Shown one piece after another: positions 24,490 to 33,577 of a stretch of DNA of 64,000 nucleotides. The notes below the pieces were generated by a model that saw nothing but the letters and a program-made list of their open reading frames with translations, was not told the origin of the DNA and did no database searches. Origin of the DNA: JARRQJ01 sp037381915. Its GTDB lineage: Bacteria > Pseudomonadota > Gammaproteobacteria > DRLM01. Positions within the stretch are counted from its first letter, which is position 1, and each line of letters opens with the position of its first letter. A program made the position numbers and the translations under genes. The stretch lies in NCBI GenBank assembly GCA_037381915.1, contig JARRQJ010000001.1, positions 62,001 to 126,000 of the forward strand. The letters are read 5' to 3'.

Positions 24490-27165
24490 ATGGACGAGCA
24501 TTACCAGCCGCAGCAGGTGGAGGACGCCGCCCGGCGCTATTGGGAGGAACATCGCAGTTTCGAGGTCGAGGAAGATCCGGCGCGGGAAAAATTCTATTGT
24601 CTGTCCATGTTTCCCTATCCCAGCGGCCGCCTGCACATGGGGCATGTGCGCAACTACACCATCGGCGACGTGATCAGCCGTTACCAGCGTATGCGCGGCA
24701 GGAACGTGCTGCAGCCCATGGGTTGGGATGCCTTCGGCCTGCCCGCCGAGAACGCCGCTATGCAGAACGGCGTGCCGCCCGCCCAGTGGACCTACGACAA
24801 CATTGCCTACATGCGCGGCCAACTCCAGTCCCTGGGTTTCGCCATCGACTGGCGGCGCGAACTGGCCACCTGCACCCCCGAGTACTATCGCTGGAATCAA
24901 TGGTTGTTCCTGCGCATGCTGGAGAAGGGCATCGTCTACCGCAAGACCGGCACGGTGAACTGGGATCCGGTGGACCAGACCGTGCTCGCCAACGAACAGG
25001 TCATCGACGGCCGCGGCTGGCGCACCGGCGCCGAGGTGGAGAAGCGCGAGATCCCTATGTACTACATGGCGATCACGAGTTATGCCGAAGAGCTGTTGGC
25101 GGATCTGGACACGCTTGCCGACTGGCCGGAGCAGGTGCGGTCCATGCAGCGCAATTGGATCGGCAAGAGCCACGGGGTACGCGTGGGCTTCCCATATAAG
25201 CTAGCCGCAGCAGGCGACAATGATTCCCCTCTCCCTTCGGGAGAGGGGTTAGGGGTGAGGGCGCCCGGATCTGCAACTACCGGAGAGGAAGAAGGCATCT
25301 TGTGGGTGTTCACCACCCGCGCCGACACCCTGCTGGGTGCCACCTACGTGGCGGTCGCCGCCGAACATCCTCTGGCTCTGCACGCCGCTCAGGACAATCC
25401 CCAACTGGCCGCCTTCATCGAGGAGTGCAGGCACGGCGGCGTCACCGAAGCGGAACTGGCCACTCAGGAAAAGAAAGGCATGGCGACGGGCTTGTTCGTC
25501 GATCATCCGCTGACGGGTGAAAAAGTGCCGCTGTGGGTGGCCAACTATGTGTTGATGGGTTACGGCGAGGGCGCGGTGATGGCGGTGCCGGCCCATGACG
25601 AGCGTGATTTCGAATTCGCCACTAAGTACGGACTGCCGGTCAAGGCGGTGATCCGAACTACTGCCGGCGATACTACCCCGGCACCGTGGCAGGCGGCCTA
25701 CGCCGAGCATGGTAGCTGCATCAACTCCGGCAAGTACGACGGCCTGGATTTCGACCTAGCGGTGGACGCCGTCGCCGCCGATCTCGCCGCCAAAAATTTA
25801 GGCGAGAAGAAGGTCATCTGGCGGCTGCGTGACTGGGGCATCTCGCGCCAGCGCTACTGGGGCACGCCCATCCCCATGATCAAGTGCCCGGCTTGCGGCG
25901 ATGTGCCGGTGCCGGACGAGCAACTGCCCGTGGTGTTACCCGAAGACCTGGTGCCGGACGGCGCCGGCAATCCGCTGGCCAAGTCCACCGAGTTTCTAAA
26001 TTGCGCCTGCCCGAAATGCGGCGGTACGGCGCAGCGCGAGACCGACACCATGGATACCTTTGTCGATTCGTCCTGGTATTTCTTCCGTTACGCCAGTTAC
26101 GACGGCAAGACCATGGTCGATGGGCGCGCCGACTATTGGATGCCGGTGGATCAATATATCGGCGGCATCGAGCATGCCATCCTGCATCTGCTCTATTCGC
26201 GCTTCTGGACCAAGGTGATGCGCGACCTGGGGCTGACCAACGTGCGCGAACCCTTCGCCAGGCTGCTGACCCAGGGCATGGTGCTCAATCATATCTTCTT
26301 CCGCAAGAGCGCCGCCTCGGGCATTAACTATTACTCTCCGGATGACGTGGAGGTGGAGCGCGACGCGCAGGGGAAGATCGTCGCCGCCAAGGCCAAGGAG
26401 GACGGCCAGCCGGTGGAATACGGCGGCATTGGCACCATGTCCAAATCCAAGAAGAACGGCGTCGACCCGCAGGATCTGGTGAGCCGCTACGGCGCCGACA
26501 CCGTGCGCCTGTTCATGATGTTTGCCGCGCCGCCGGAGATGACTCTGGAGTGGAACGACGCGGGCGTGGACGGTGCACAGCGTTTCTTGAAACGCCTGTG
26601 GAAATTGACGGCGAATCACGTCAACCGCGGCCACGCGCCGCCGCTCGAGATCGGGCAGCTCGACGACGCCCAGCGCGCCTTGCGCAATCAAGTCCATCAG
26701 ACCATCGTCAAGGTCGGCGACGACGTGGGGCGGCGCTATACCTTCAACACCGCCATCGCCGCCAACATGGAACTGGTCAACGCATTGTATAAATGCGAAG
26801 ACGAAACCCCCCAGGGTCGTGCCGTGATCCAGGAGGCCTTGGTGGCGGTGACACTGATGCTGGCGCCCATCGTCCCCCATATCGCCCATGCGATGTGGCG
26901 TGCGCTGGGCCATGCCGACGCCATATTGGATCAGCCGTGGCCTGTGGCGGATCAGTCCGCCCTGGTGCGCGATGTGGTCGAACTGGTGGTGCAGGTCAAC
27001 GGCAAACTACGCGGGCGCATCACGGTGGCGGCGGATGCGGGCAAGGACGAGATCGAGCCGGCCGCCCTCGCCGAGGAGAATGTGCAGCGCTTCGTGACCG
27101 GTAAAGAGGTAAAGAAGATCGTGGTGGTGCCGGGGCGCCTGGTGAATATCGTGGTAGCCGGGTGA
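24490..27165 (+). CDS. leuS: Leucyl-tRNA synthetase with in-frame repeat insertion
   Basis: Class I aminoacyl-tRNA synthetase charging tRNA-Leu, 891 aa, longer than the usual about 860. The HIGH signature is HMGH (residues 49-52) and the KMSKS signature TMSKS (649-653); the CP1 editing domain follows at about 230-430. Residues about 240-268 are extra relative to E. coli LeuS, lie at the entrance of the editing domain, and are encoded by a palindromic dispersed repeat (25225-25264). The frame is preserved, so the protein is probably functional with an added surface loop. It is followed by lptE and holA as in E. coli. Confidence 0.96.
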   Translation: MDEHYQPQQVEDAARRYWEEHRSFEVEEDPAREKFYCLSMFPYPSGRLHMGHVRNYTIGDVISRYQRMRGRNVLQPMGWDAFGLPAENAAMQNGVPPAQWTYDNIAYMRGQLQSLGFAIDWRRELATCTPEYYRWNQWLFLRMLEKGIVYRKTGTVNWDPVDQTVLANEQVIDGRGWRTGAEVEKREIPMYYMAITSYAEELLADLDTLADWPEQVRSMQRNWIGKSHGVRVGFPYKLAAAGDNDSPLPSGEGLGVRAPGSATTGEEEGILWVFTTRADTLLGATYVAVAAEHPLALHAAQDNPQLAAFIEECRHGGVTEAELATQEKKGMATGLFVDHPLTGEKVPLWVANYVLMGYGEGAVMAVPAHDERDFEFATKYGLPVKAVIRTTAGDTTPAPWQAAYAEHGSCINSGKYDGLDFDLAVDAVAADLAAKNLGEKKVIWRLRDWGISRQRYWGTPIPMIKCPACGDVPVPDEQLPVVLPEDLVPDGAGNPLAKSTEFLNCACPKCGGTAQRETDTMDTFVDSSWYFFRYASYDGKTMVDGRADYWMPVDQYIGGIEHAILHLLYSRFWTKVMRDLGLTNVREPFARLLTQGMVLNHIFFRKSAASGINYYSPDDVEVERDAQGKIVAAKAKEDGQPVEYGGIGTMSKSKKNGVDPQDLVSRYGADTVRLFMMFAAPPEMTLEWNDAGVDGAQRFLKRLWKLTANHVNRGHAPPLEIGQLDDAQRALRNQVHQTIVKVGDDVGRRYTFNTAIAANMELVNALYKCEDETPQGRAVIQEALVAVTLMLAPIVPHIAHAMWRALGHADAILDQPWPVADQSALVRDVVELVVQVNGKLRGRITVAADAGKDEIEPAALAEENVQRFVTGKEVKKIVVVPGRLVNIVVAG
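25225..25264. repeat. Palindromic REP-like repeat inside leuS
   Basis: A perfect 10-bp inverted repeat (CCCCTCTCCC at 25226-25235 with GGGAGAGGGG at 25239-25248, loop TTC) followed by TTAGGGGTGAGGGCGC. This is the form of a dispersed repeat common in proteobacterial genomes, where it usually lies between genes. Here it encodes residues SPLPSGEGLGVRAP of LeuS. Confidence 0.75.
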
Positions 27166-27175
27166 CGAGCCGCAC

Positions 27176-27706
27176 GTGGCGACCGGCAAATCAATTGCAG
27201 GTAGCTTGTCGCAGCGCGTTTTCCCGCTGCTCGCCGTCTGCGGCCTGCTGTCGCTGAGCGCCTGCGGCTTTCATCTGCGCGGCAGCGAGATCAGCCGGGT
27301 GCAGCTGCCGCCCACCTATCTGGCCGGCGCGCCCGGACCGCTGCAGCAGGAGGTGCGCCATTATCTGAACGTCTCGGGGGTAGCCATGGTGGAGGAGCAA
27401 AAGGATGCGCAACTGGTGATTGATCTCATCGGCGAGAAGACCCAGCGGCGCGTACAGTCGGTGGGGTCCACCGGCAAGGTGGAGGAGTATGAGGTGCAGT
27501 ACAGAGCCACCTATGCCGTGACACGCGGCAACGGCGAGAGCCTCATCCCCCCGGAGACACTAAGTCAGCGGCGCAGCTACAGTTTTAACGAAGCCGATGT
27601 GCTGGCTAAGGATACGGAGCAGGACCGTCTGGTGCAGGATATGCGCCGCGATGTGGTGCGTCAGATGATGTTGCGTCTGCAATCCGTACTCAAGCGTTCG
27701 CCATGA
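27176..27706 (+). CDS. lptE: LPS-assembly lipoprotein LptE
   Basis: Outer-membrane lipoprotein that plugs the LptD barrel during LPS insertion, 176 aa. The signal sequence ends at the lipobox LSLSAC, followed by GFHLRG, the usual LptE start. Start GTG 27176 lies 10 bases after leuS; the stop overlaps holA as ATGA. Position and length agree with the family. Confidence 0.92.
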   Translation: MATGKSIAGSLSQRVFPLLAVCGLLSLSACGFHLRGSEISRVQLPPTYLAGAPGPLQQEVRHYLNVSGVAMVEEQKDAQLVIDLIGEKTQRRVQSVGSTGKVEEYEVQYRATYAVTRGNGESLIPPETLSQRRSYSFNEADVLAKDTEQDRLVQDMRRDVVRQMMLRLQSVLKRSP

Positions 27707-28737
27707 AGCTCAAGCCCGAACAGCTCCCTGACCACCTGCAAAGGAACCTGGCGCCCATTTATCTGGTAAGCGGCGACGAGCCCTTGCAGCTTGCGGAGGC
27801 CTGCGACGCCATTCGTGCGCGTGCCCGGGAGAGCGGTTGCAGCGAACGGCTGTTGTTCAACGTGGAGAGCGGCTTTGATTGGAACGCCTTGTTGCAGGCG
27901 CGCGATACTCTGTCGTTGTTCGCCGAGCGGCGCCTGCTGGAGTTGCGACTGCCCACGGGCAAGCCCGGCGAGGCGGGTGCCAAGGCGCTCATCGAATACG
28001 CCGCCCACGCCCCCGCCGGCGACGTATTGCTGATCGTCGCCGCCAAGATCGATAAGGATGCGCAGCGCAGCAAATGGTTCACGGCCTTGGAAGGAGCCGG
28101 CGTGATGGTGCAAGTATGGCCGCTGAGCGCCGCCCAGCTGCTGCCCTGGATCGAGCGGCGCATGCGCGGCAAGGGGCTGCGGCCCAGTGCGGAGGCGGTG
28201 GCCTTGTTGGCGGAGCGGGTGGAAGGCAATCTTCTGGCCTGCGCGCAGGAGATAGAGAAGTTGCTGCTGCTGCATGGCCAGGGGGCGGTGGATGCCGCGG
28301 CGGTGACCGCCGCCGTTTCGAACAGTGCCCGCTACAGCGTCTATGATCTGGTGGATCGGGCCTTGGCCGGTGAAGGCGCGGCGGTGACGCGCGTGCTGAG
28401 GGGCCTGCAAAGCGAAGGGGAAGAGCCGGTCGTGGTGTTGTGGGCACTGAGCCGGGAGATTCGCACTCTGGCCGTCATGGCCGATGAGCTGCGGGCGGGA
28501 ATGGCTATGGATCGGGTGTTGGTCAAACACCGGGTATGGGCGAAGCGCAAAAGTCTGGTGCGCGGCGCCCTCAAGCGCTTGCCGCCCCCGTCCCTGCGGC
28601 GCTTGCTGCGTCAGGCGGGACAGACGGATCGCGTCATCAAGGGCGTTGCGGCGGGCAACACTTGGGATGAACTGCTACAACTCGCCCTGGGTTTGGCCGG
28701 GGTGGCCGTGGTGCGAGGCGCAACGGCGGTGTCGTGA
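27703..28737 (+). CDS. holA: DNA polymerase III delta subunit HolA
   Basis: Clamp-loader subunit that opens the beta clamp, 344 aa. Recognisable features: MKLKPEQLPDHLQRNLAPIYLVSGDEPLQ at the N-terminus (first segments), LLIVAAKIDKDAQRSKW, and the C-terminal helical domain. Translationally coupled to lptE. In E. coli nadD follows directly; here nadD lies 6.5 kb away beyond an accessory block. Confidence 0.94.
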   Translation: MKLKPEQLPDHLQRNLAPIYLVSGDEPLQLAEACDAIRARARESGCSERLLFNVESGFDWNALLQARDTLSLFAERRLLELRLPTGKPGEAGAKALIEYAAHAPAGDVLLIVAAKIDKDAQRSKWFTALEGAGVMVQVWPLSAAQLLPWIERRMRGKGLRPSAEAVALLAERVEGNLLACAQEIEKLLLLHGQGAVDAAAVTAAVSNSARYSVYDLVDRALAGEGAAVTRVLRGLQSEGEEPVVVLWALSREIRTLAVMADELRAGMAMDRVLVKHRVWAKRKSLVRGALKRLPPPSLRRLLRQAGQTDRVIKGVAAGNTWDELLQLALGLAGVAVVRGATAVS

Positions 28738-28787
28738 GCCGCGCCGCTCGGCGGGCTAGGGGGTGTTTTGCGGTTGGGAAAAGGTGC

Positions 28788-29222
28788 TTAGATGTCGGCG
28801 CGAGTGACCCAATTGGACGCCCGAGTGATCAGGAACAGCCGCCGCAAGGTGATGCCCATACCGATCAGTCCGACAAATGCCAGGACCAAATCGATGGATT
28901 GAACAACGCCGCCGGTGTTGATGGCCTTCAGGGCCAAGACGAAACCCAGCATGCAAATAAAGCCGCTCATGCCCATGAGCAGTATGTTATTCGTGCAGTC
29001 GATTTGCGCCGTTTTGCCCTTGTCGATGTTTTTCACCGCCATGGCGTGAAAGATGTCGTTGCGCAATTCGCCGGCGAGGAGAAGGTCGTCACCCTTGCCT
29101 ACGGTGCTGACCAGGTCGCTGTAGACCTTGACGTTGTATTTCCCGATATGGCAATCCGCTGCGCCGTGATTGTCCGGCGACGATACATCCTTCACATGAC
29201 CACGCAGCAACTGTATTGCCAT
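28788..29222 (-). CDS. Small membrane protein, unknown function
   Basis: 144 aa from ATG 29222 (MAIQLLRGHVKDV); a start 15 bases upstream is possible. The first about 75 residues are soluble and strand-rich, with a pattern that could be a small beta barrel (IGKYNVKVYSDLV then DDLLLAGELRNDIFHAMAVKN). Two membrane helices follow (NILLMGMSGFICMLGFVLAL and VLAFVGLIGMGITL). It is not recognised as a named family. It lies first in the block that splits holA from proA-nadD and is convergent with holA. Confidence 0.6.
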   Translation of the reverse strand: MAIQLLRGHVKDVSSPDNHGAADCHIGKYNVKVYSDLVSTVGKGDDLLLAGELRNDIFHAMAVKNIDKGKTAQIDCTNNILLMGMSGFICMLGFVLALKAINTGGVVQSIDLVLAFVGLIGMGITLRRLFLITRASNWVTRADI

Positions 29223-29469
29223 GGCGATTTCTCCCACTGTTTAAATGGATGGTACTGATGGATAAAGACACCGCCAGCGGCAATTAATTCCCGGGCGGCG
29301 GAATAATCTTTGATATACATATATGATTGTAAGGGAAAAGCAGCCGTGCTCCCAGTGAATCTTCCGCGCACCGTCATGTCCTGGCGGGAGGGGCCGGACG
29401 GATGCCGTATCCTTGCCGGCCGGGCAATAATGCTTTGAACGGTAATAACTACCGCTATCGATGGGATAT

Positions 29470-29772
29470 TTACAGCACGGCGGTAAATCCTTCGAATTGC
29501 GGCGGGCCCAGATAGACGCCCTTGGCGGCGCCCGCCTGACCATGGGCCTTGCGGAACGCCTCGGAGCGGGTCCAGTCTTCGAAGGCCTGTTGGGAATCCC
29601 AGGTGGAGTGGGACGCGAACAGGGTGTAATCGTCGAAACTCGGTCCCTTGAGCAGGTGGAACTCCCGGAAGCCCGGGACCTCATGGAGATAGGTCTGGCG
29701 GTTTTTCCAGATGGCGACGAATTCATCCTCACGGTCGCGGGCGATTTTAAATCGATTCATGGCGATAAACAT
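29470..29772 (-). CDS. ABM-domain protein, heme-degrading monooxygenase-like
   Basis: Antibiotic-biosynthesis-monooxygenase fold, 100 aa. The sequence MFIAMNRFKIARDREDEF, then EVPGFREFHLLKG, FASHSTWDSQQAFEDWTRSEAF and KAHGQ follows the IsdG/HmoB pattern, including the conserved Trp and the C-terminal helix with His. Such proteins act as dimers on heme or quinones. No heme-uptake genes lie nearby, so the substrate is open. It is divergent from the SelO-like gene. Confidence 0.82.
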   Translation of the reverse strand: MFIAMNRFKIARDREDEFVAIWKNRQTYLHEVPGFREFHLLKGPSFDDYTLFASHSTWDSQQAFEDWTRSEAFRKAHGQAGAAKGVYLGPPQFEGFTAVL

Positions 29773-29931
29773 GGGTACCTCTCAGTCGGTCAATGCCAAT
29801 TAAAGGCGTATTGCCGGCACCGTCTGACATGTCTTGGCAACAACGCCGTCAGTCACCGCCAGGCGCCAGGCGCTAAACGATTGCCGTAACATACCGATAT
29901 TTACTAAGAATATCCAATTTTCCAGAGTCGG

Positions 29932-31740
29932 ATGCAGTATCGGCAATTTTATAAGATAGATGGCCGGCATCCCTGGCGCGAAGTTTCTCCAGATGCCTAT
30001 GTTGATTATCCCGTACGCACGCGTCACGGCGGCAAGGTATTCTATTTCAACTTCGAGTTGGCCAAGGAGATGGGGCTGATCGGCAAGTCGCATCCCCATC
30101 GGCTCAATGCGACCCTGGCGAAGGCCGTGCTCGACACCTTCAGTCTGGTCATCATCAACGAGTACGATGTGGAGCACGGCCTGCAATTTCCCCCTGGCGA
30201 CATTCGGCCCCATAAATACATGGCGACCCGTTATCTGCAATGCCAGCATCCGAGCAAAAAAGGCCTGACCTCGGGAGACGGACGCAGCATTTGGAACGGT
30301 TACCTTAAGAACCGCAGCGGAATCTGGGATATTTCAAGCTGCGGCACCGGCGCCACCTGTTTAAGTCCCGCCACCGCCATCTTCGAACAATACTATCAGA
30401 CCGGCGACGAGAGCAATTCTTACGCCTGCGGCCAGGCGGATCTTGGGGACGGGATGTGCGCCGCCTTGATGAGCGAGATCTTCCATAAGAACGGCATCGC
30501 CACGGAACGGACCCTGGCGATCATCGCCTTTGAGGACGGCACGGCCATCATCGTGCGGGCCCACAGAAATTTGCTCCGCCCCGCCCACCTGTTTCGCCTG
30601 CTGAAGCAGAACCGCTTAACGGAACTCAAAGCGGCCATGGACTATCACATTGCCCGTCAGGTCGCCAACGGGGAATGGCCGCGGCCCGCCAAAGGTAGGA
30701 ACGGCTACCGGTACTTTTTAAAGCGCGTCACCGAGGATTTCGCCCGCGCCGCCGCCCTCTTCGAGAGCGAATATATATTTTGCTGGCTGGATTGGGACGG
30801 CGACAATGTTCTGATGAACAGCGCCGTGCTGGATTACGGTTCGGTACGGCAATTCGGTCTCTATCATCATGAGTATCGTTACGACGACGTGGAGCGTATG
30901 TCCACGACCATTACCGAACAAAAGAACAAGGCCAAATATATCGTGCAGACCTTCGTCCAGATCGTCGACTACATCGTGACCGGTGAGAAAAAGGGCATCC
31001 GCCGTTTTGCCAAGCATCGCGCCCTGCAAAGTTTCGATGACATATTCGAGACTACCAAGGACGCCGTCCTGATACGGAAGCTGGGGTATGACCATAAGCA
31101 GGCGGAGCTCATCCTCGAGCGCGCGCCGTTACGCGGCGAAGTGCGGCGCTTGAGGACCATACTGCATATGTTTGAACGGGCGCAGTCGAAGACCGGGATC
31201 TATAGGATCGATGACGGGATTACCGCCGACGCCATTTTTTGCGTGCGCGATATCCTGCGGGACCTGCCCGTCCATTATCTGCACAGCGACGCCGATATGT
31301 CCGCCAGGCAATTCATCGAAGTCATGAAATCCGAATACGCCGCCGAGCGGGATATGCAACTAACTTCGGCCCGCAGGGCAAAGATCAGGGATTTTCAACG
31401 CCTGTACCGGCATTTGTATACCAGTGTGGCGGCTTACAGCGGCCAGCCTCCGCGTGCGGTCCTGAAAACGATGCGGGACCGGACGGCCCTGATCAACCGT
31501 TACGATCGCGTCACCGGCGACGCGGTTCTGTACGTGGGCGAGCGATTGGTGAAGGGCGCCAAGACCATGGATTCGCACGCCCTTCACGACATGTTCCGGC
31601 ACTTCGTCGAACAACAGGTATTGCAGCCCGAACATTTCCGCAAGCATCCGTCCAGCCGCCGTGCCCTGAGAAACCCCCGGGCCCGTCATATCCTGCGCGC
31701 CATGCTGCGGGATGTGAGAAATCTGCGCTCGGGCCTATAG
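29932..31740 (+). CDS. Divergent SelO/YdiU-like protein (pseudokinase family)
   Basis: 602 aa, resembling the SelO (UPF0061) AMPylase fold. Blocks line up in order with SelO: SGDGRSI (114-120); a glycine loop CGTGAT (137-142) where SelO has KGSG; LGDG then SEIFHKNGIATERTLAII (about 171-198) versus GDGRAV then SEAMxxLGIPTTRAL; VRAHRNLLRPAHLFRLL (208-224); DWDGDN (287-292) with the metal-binding Asn; and VLDYGS (299-304) as the DFG equivalent. The position of the SelO lysine before the glycine loop appears to be Cys137. SelO is usually about 490 residues; the extra C-terminal 250 residues are Arg-rich and unrecognised. Protein AMPylation is possible but unproven. Confidence 0.68.
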   Translation: MQYRQFYKIDGRHPWREVSPDAYVDYPVRTRHGGKVFYFNFELAKEMGLIGKSHPHRLNATLAKAVLDTFSLVIINEYDVEHGLQFPPGDIRPHKYMATRYLQCQHPSKKGLTSGDGRSIWNGYLKNRSGIWDISSCGTGATCLSPATAIFEQYYQTGDESNSYACGQADLGDGMCAALMSEIFHKNGIATERTLAIIAFEDGTAIIVRAHRNLLRPAHLFRLLKQNRLTELKAAMDYHIARQVANGEWPRPAKGRNGYRYFLKRVTEDFARAAALFESEYIFCWLDWDGDNVLMNSAVLDYGSVRQFGLYHHEYRYDDVERMSTTITEQKNKAKYIVQTFVQIVDYIVTGEKKGIRRFAKHRALQSFDDIFETTKDAVLIRKLGYDHKQAELILERAPLRGEVRRLRTILHMFERAQSKTGIYRIDDGITADAIFCVRDILRDLPVHYLHSDADMSARQFIEVMKSEYAAERDMQLTSARRAKIRDFQRLYRHLYTSVAAYSGQPPRAVLKTMRDRTALINRYDRVTGDAVLYVGERLVKGAKTMDSHALHDMFRHFVEQQVLQPEHFRKHPSSRRALRNPRARHILRAMLRDVRNLRSGL

Positions 31741-31756
31741 CCGCCACACCCCGGCA

Positions 31757-33577
31757 TCACCAGTAGACATTCGCCTCGATGTTGTAACGTGCCCCGTCGA
31801 ACTGGCTCCACACCGCCGCCGCTTGATCGTTGCCGCCCACGGCGACCTGGGGTGATTTGGCGTCGCCCGTATTGTCGGTTTCGAGCAGCTCCGCCGCGTC
31901 CCAGCCACCGCCCGCCGTATAGCGGTTCGTCCAGATATTGGGCCGGATGCCATCGGACTGCTGCCAGACCGCCACGGCGTTGCCGTTGGCGCCCACGGCG
32001 ATTTCGGGAAGCAGGGCGTCACCGCTGTCGTCGTGCTCGATGAGCGCCGCCGTACCCCAGCCGCCGCCCGTCGCAAAACGGTTGGCCCAGATGCTGTAAA
32101 CGCTGCCGTCCGATTGCGACCACACCGCCACCGCATTGCCGCCGCCGTCGATGGCGACCTGGGGCGTGGTGGCGTTGCCCGTGTCGTCGTGCTCGATGAG
32201 ACCGGCGCCGCCCCAGCCCGTACCGGCGGTATAGCGATTGGCCCAGATGCTCGTTACCGAGCCGTTGGACTGTTGCCAAACCGCCGTCGCATCGCCGTTG
32301 CCGGCGGTGGCGATCTCGGGGGACGAGGCCGACCCGGCATTGTTGGTTTCGATGAGGGCCGCCGTCCCCCAGCCGCCGCCCACCGTGTAGCGGCTGGCCC
32401 AGATATTGGTGCGCGTTCCATCGGATTGCTGCCAGACCGCCATGACATCGCCGCTGTCATCCGCGGCGACCCGGGGCGCATCGGCGTCGCCCGAGCCGTC
32501 GCCGATGGTGGTCGCCGTCCCCCAGCCCCAGCCGGCGATATAGTGATTGGCCCAGATCTGGGTGGGGGTGCTGTCGGTTTGGGTCCACACCGCCACGGCG
32601 TCGCCGCTACTATCGAGGGTGATGTGGGGGGTGGCCGCAATGCCGGAACTACCGATGGTCGCGACGACACCCCAGCCCACCCCCGCCGTGTAACGCCGGG
32701 TACGGATCTCGTTCTTTTGTACCCACACCGCCATGGCATCGCCGCTGCCGTCCATGGCGATCTGGGGCAAGGAAGCGCCGTTCGTATCGTCGTTGTCGAT
32801 GCGAATGGGTGTCAGCCAGCCACTGCCGCCTAGATAGCGATTGGCCCAGACAGTTGTGGGCGACCCGTCGGATTGGGTCCACACCGCCACGGCATTGCCG
32901 TCGCTGTCCATGGCCACCTGGGGCGCGGTGGCGTCGCCCGCATTGTCGGTCTCGATCAGCGCGGTGCCGCCCCAGTCGCGGCATACCACCGCCACGCTGC
33001 TGATATCCGAGGTGGCTGCGCCGCTGGCATTGCTTACCGTGCAGCTTTGTTGCGGGGGCGGGGTCAGGACGGTGACATTGTAGGCGGCGCCGTCTTCCAG
33101 GGGGGTGGTGAAGGTAAAGCCGCCGTCGGCAGTGACGGTAAGGTCATCGCCGCCGTTGTTCTGCAGGACGAGACTCTTGCTGCTTCCCAGACCCGTAACG
33201 GTGCCGCCGACGGTGTGGGTGGCGGTGGTGCAGTTCACCGTTACATCCGTGATGTCCGCCCCGAACACGGCGCCGGTGCCGTTGCCCACGGTGCAGGTCT
33301 GATCCGTGGGCTGGGTGAGAACGGTGACATCGTAGCCGCCGCCGCTTAAGAGCCGCGTGGCGAAGCTGAAGCTGCCGTTGGCGCTGACGGTAAGATCATC
33401 GCCTTTGTTGTTCTGCAGGACGACGCTCTTGCCGCTGCCCAGTCCCGAGACGGTGCCGCCGACGCTGTAGGAGATGGACGTAGAACTGCCGACGCTGCAG
33501 GCGCTGAGCCCGGCCGCCATTATCGGTGCCAGTACGGACAGGATAATGGAACGATAGGGGATGGGCGGCAACTTCAT
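31757..33577 (-). CDS. Lipoprotein with two Ig-like units and eight propeller-type repeats
   Basis: 606 aa secreted lipoprotein. The signal ends at AAGLSAC. Two copies of a about 75-residue strand-rich unit follow (VGGTVSGLGSGKSVVLQNN and VGGTVTGLGSSKSLVLQNN). Then come eight tandem repeats of about 50 residues with the consensus GWGTAALIE.D..GDA..P.IA.D..GNAVAVW.QSDG....IWANRY.AG. Such blade-sized repeats suggest an eight-bladed beta propeller facing the periplasm or cell surface. The partner and ligand are unknown. It is convergent with the SelO-like gene, 16 bases away. Confidence 0.8.
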   Translation of the reverse strand: MKLPPIPYRSIILSVLAPIMAAGLSACSVGSSTSISYSVGGTVSGLGSGKSVVLQNNKGDDLTVSANGSFSFATRLLSGGGYDVTVLTQPTDQTCTVGNGTGAVFGADITDVTVNCTTATHTVGGTVTGLGSSKSLVLQNNGGDDLTVTADGGFTFTTPLEDGAAYNVTVLTPPPQQSCTVSNASGAATSDISSVAVVCRDWGGTALIETDNAGDATAPQVAMDSDGNAVAVWTQSDGSPTTVWANRYLGGSGWLTPIRIDNDDTNGASLPQIAMDGSGDAMAVWVQKNEIRTRRYTAGVGWGVVATIGSSGIAATPHITLDSSGDAVAVWTQTDSTPTQIWANHYIAGWGWGTATTIGDGSGDADAPRVAADDSGDVMAVWQQSDGTRTNIWASRYTVGGGWGTAALIETNNAGSASSPEIATAGNGDATAVWQQSNGSVTSIWANRYTAGTGWGGAGLIEHDDTGNATTPQVAIDGGGNAVAVWSQSDGSVYSIWANRFATGGGWGTAALIEHDDSGDALLPEIAVGANGNAVAVWQQSDGIRPNIWTNRYTAGGGWDAAELLETDNTGDAKSPQVAVGGNDQAAAVWSQFDGARYNIEANVYW

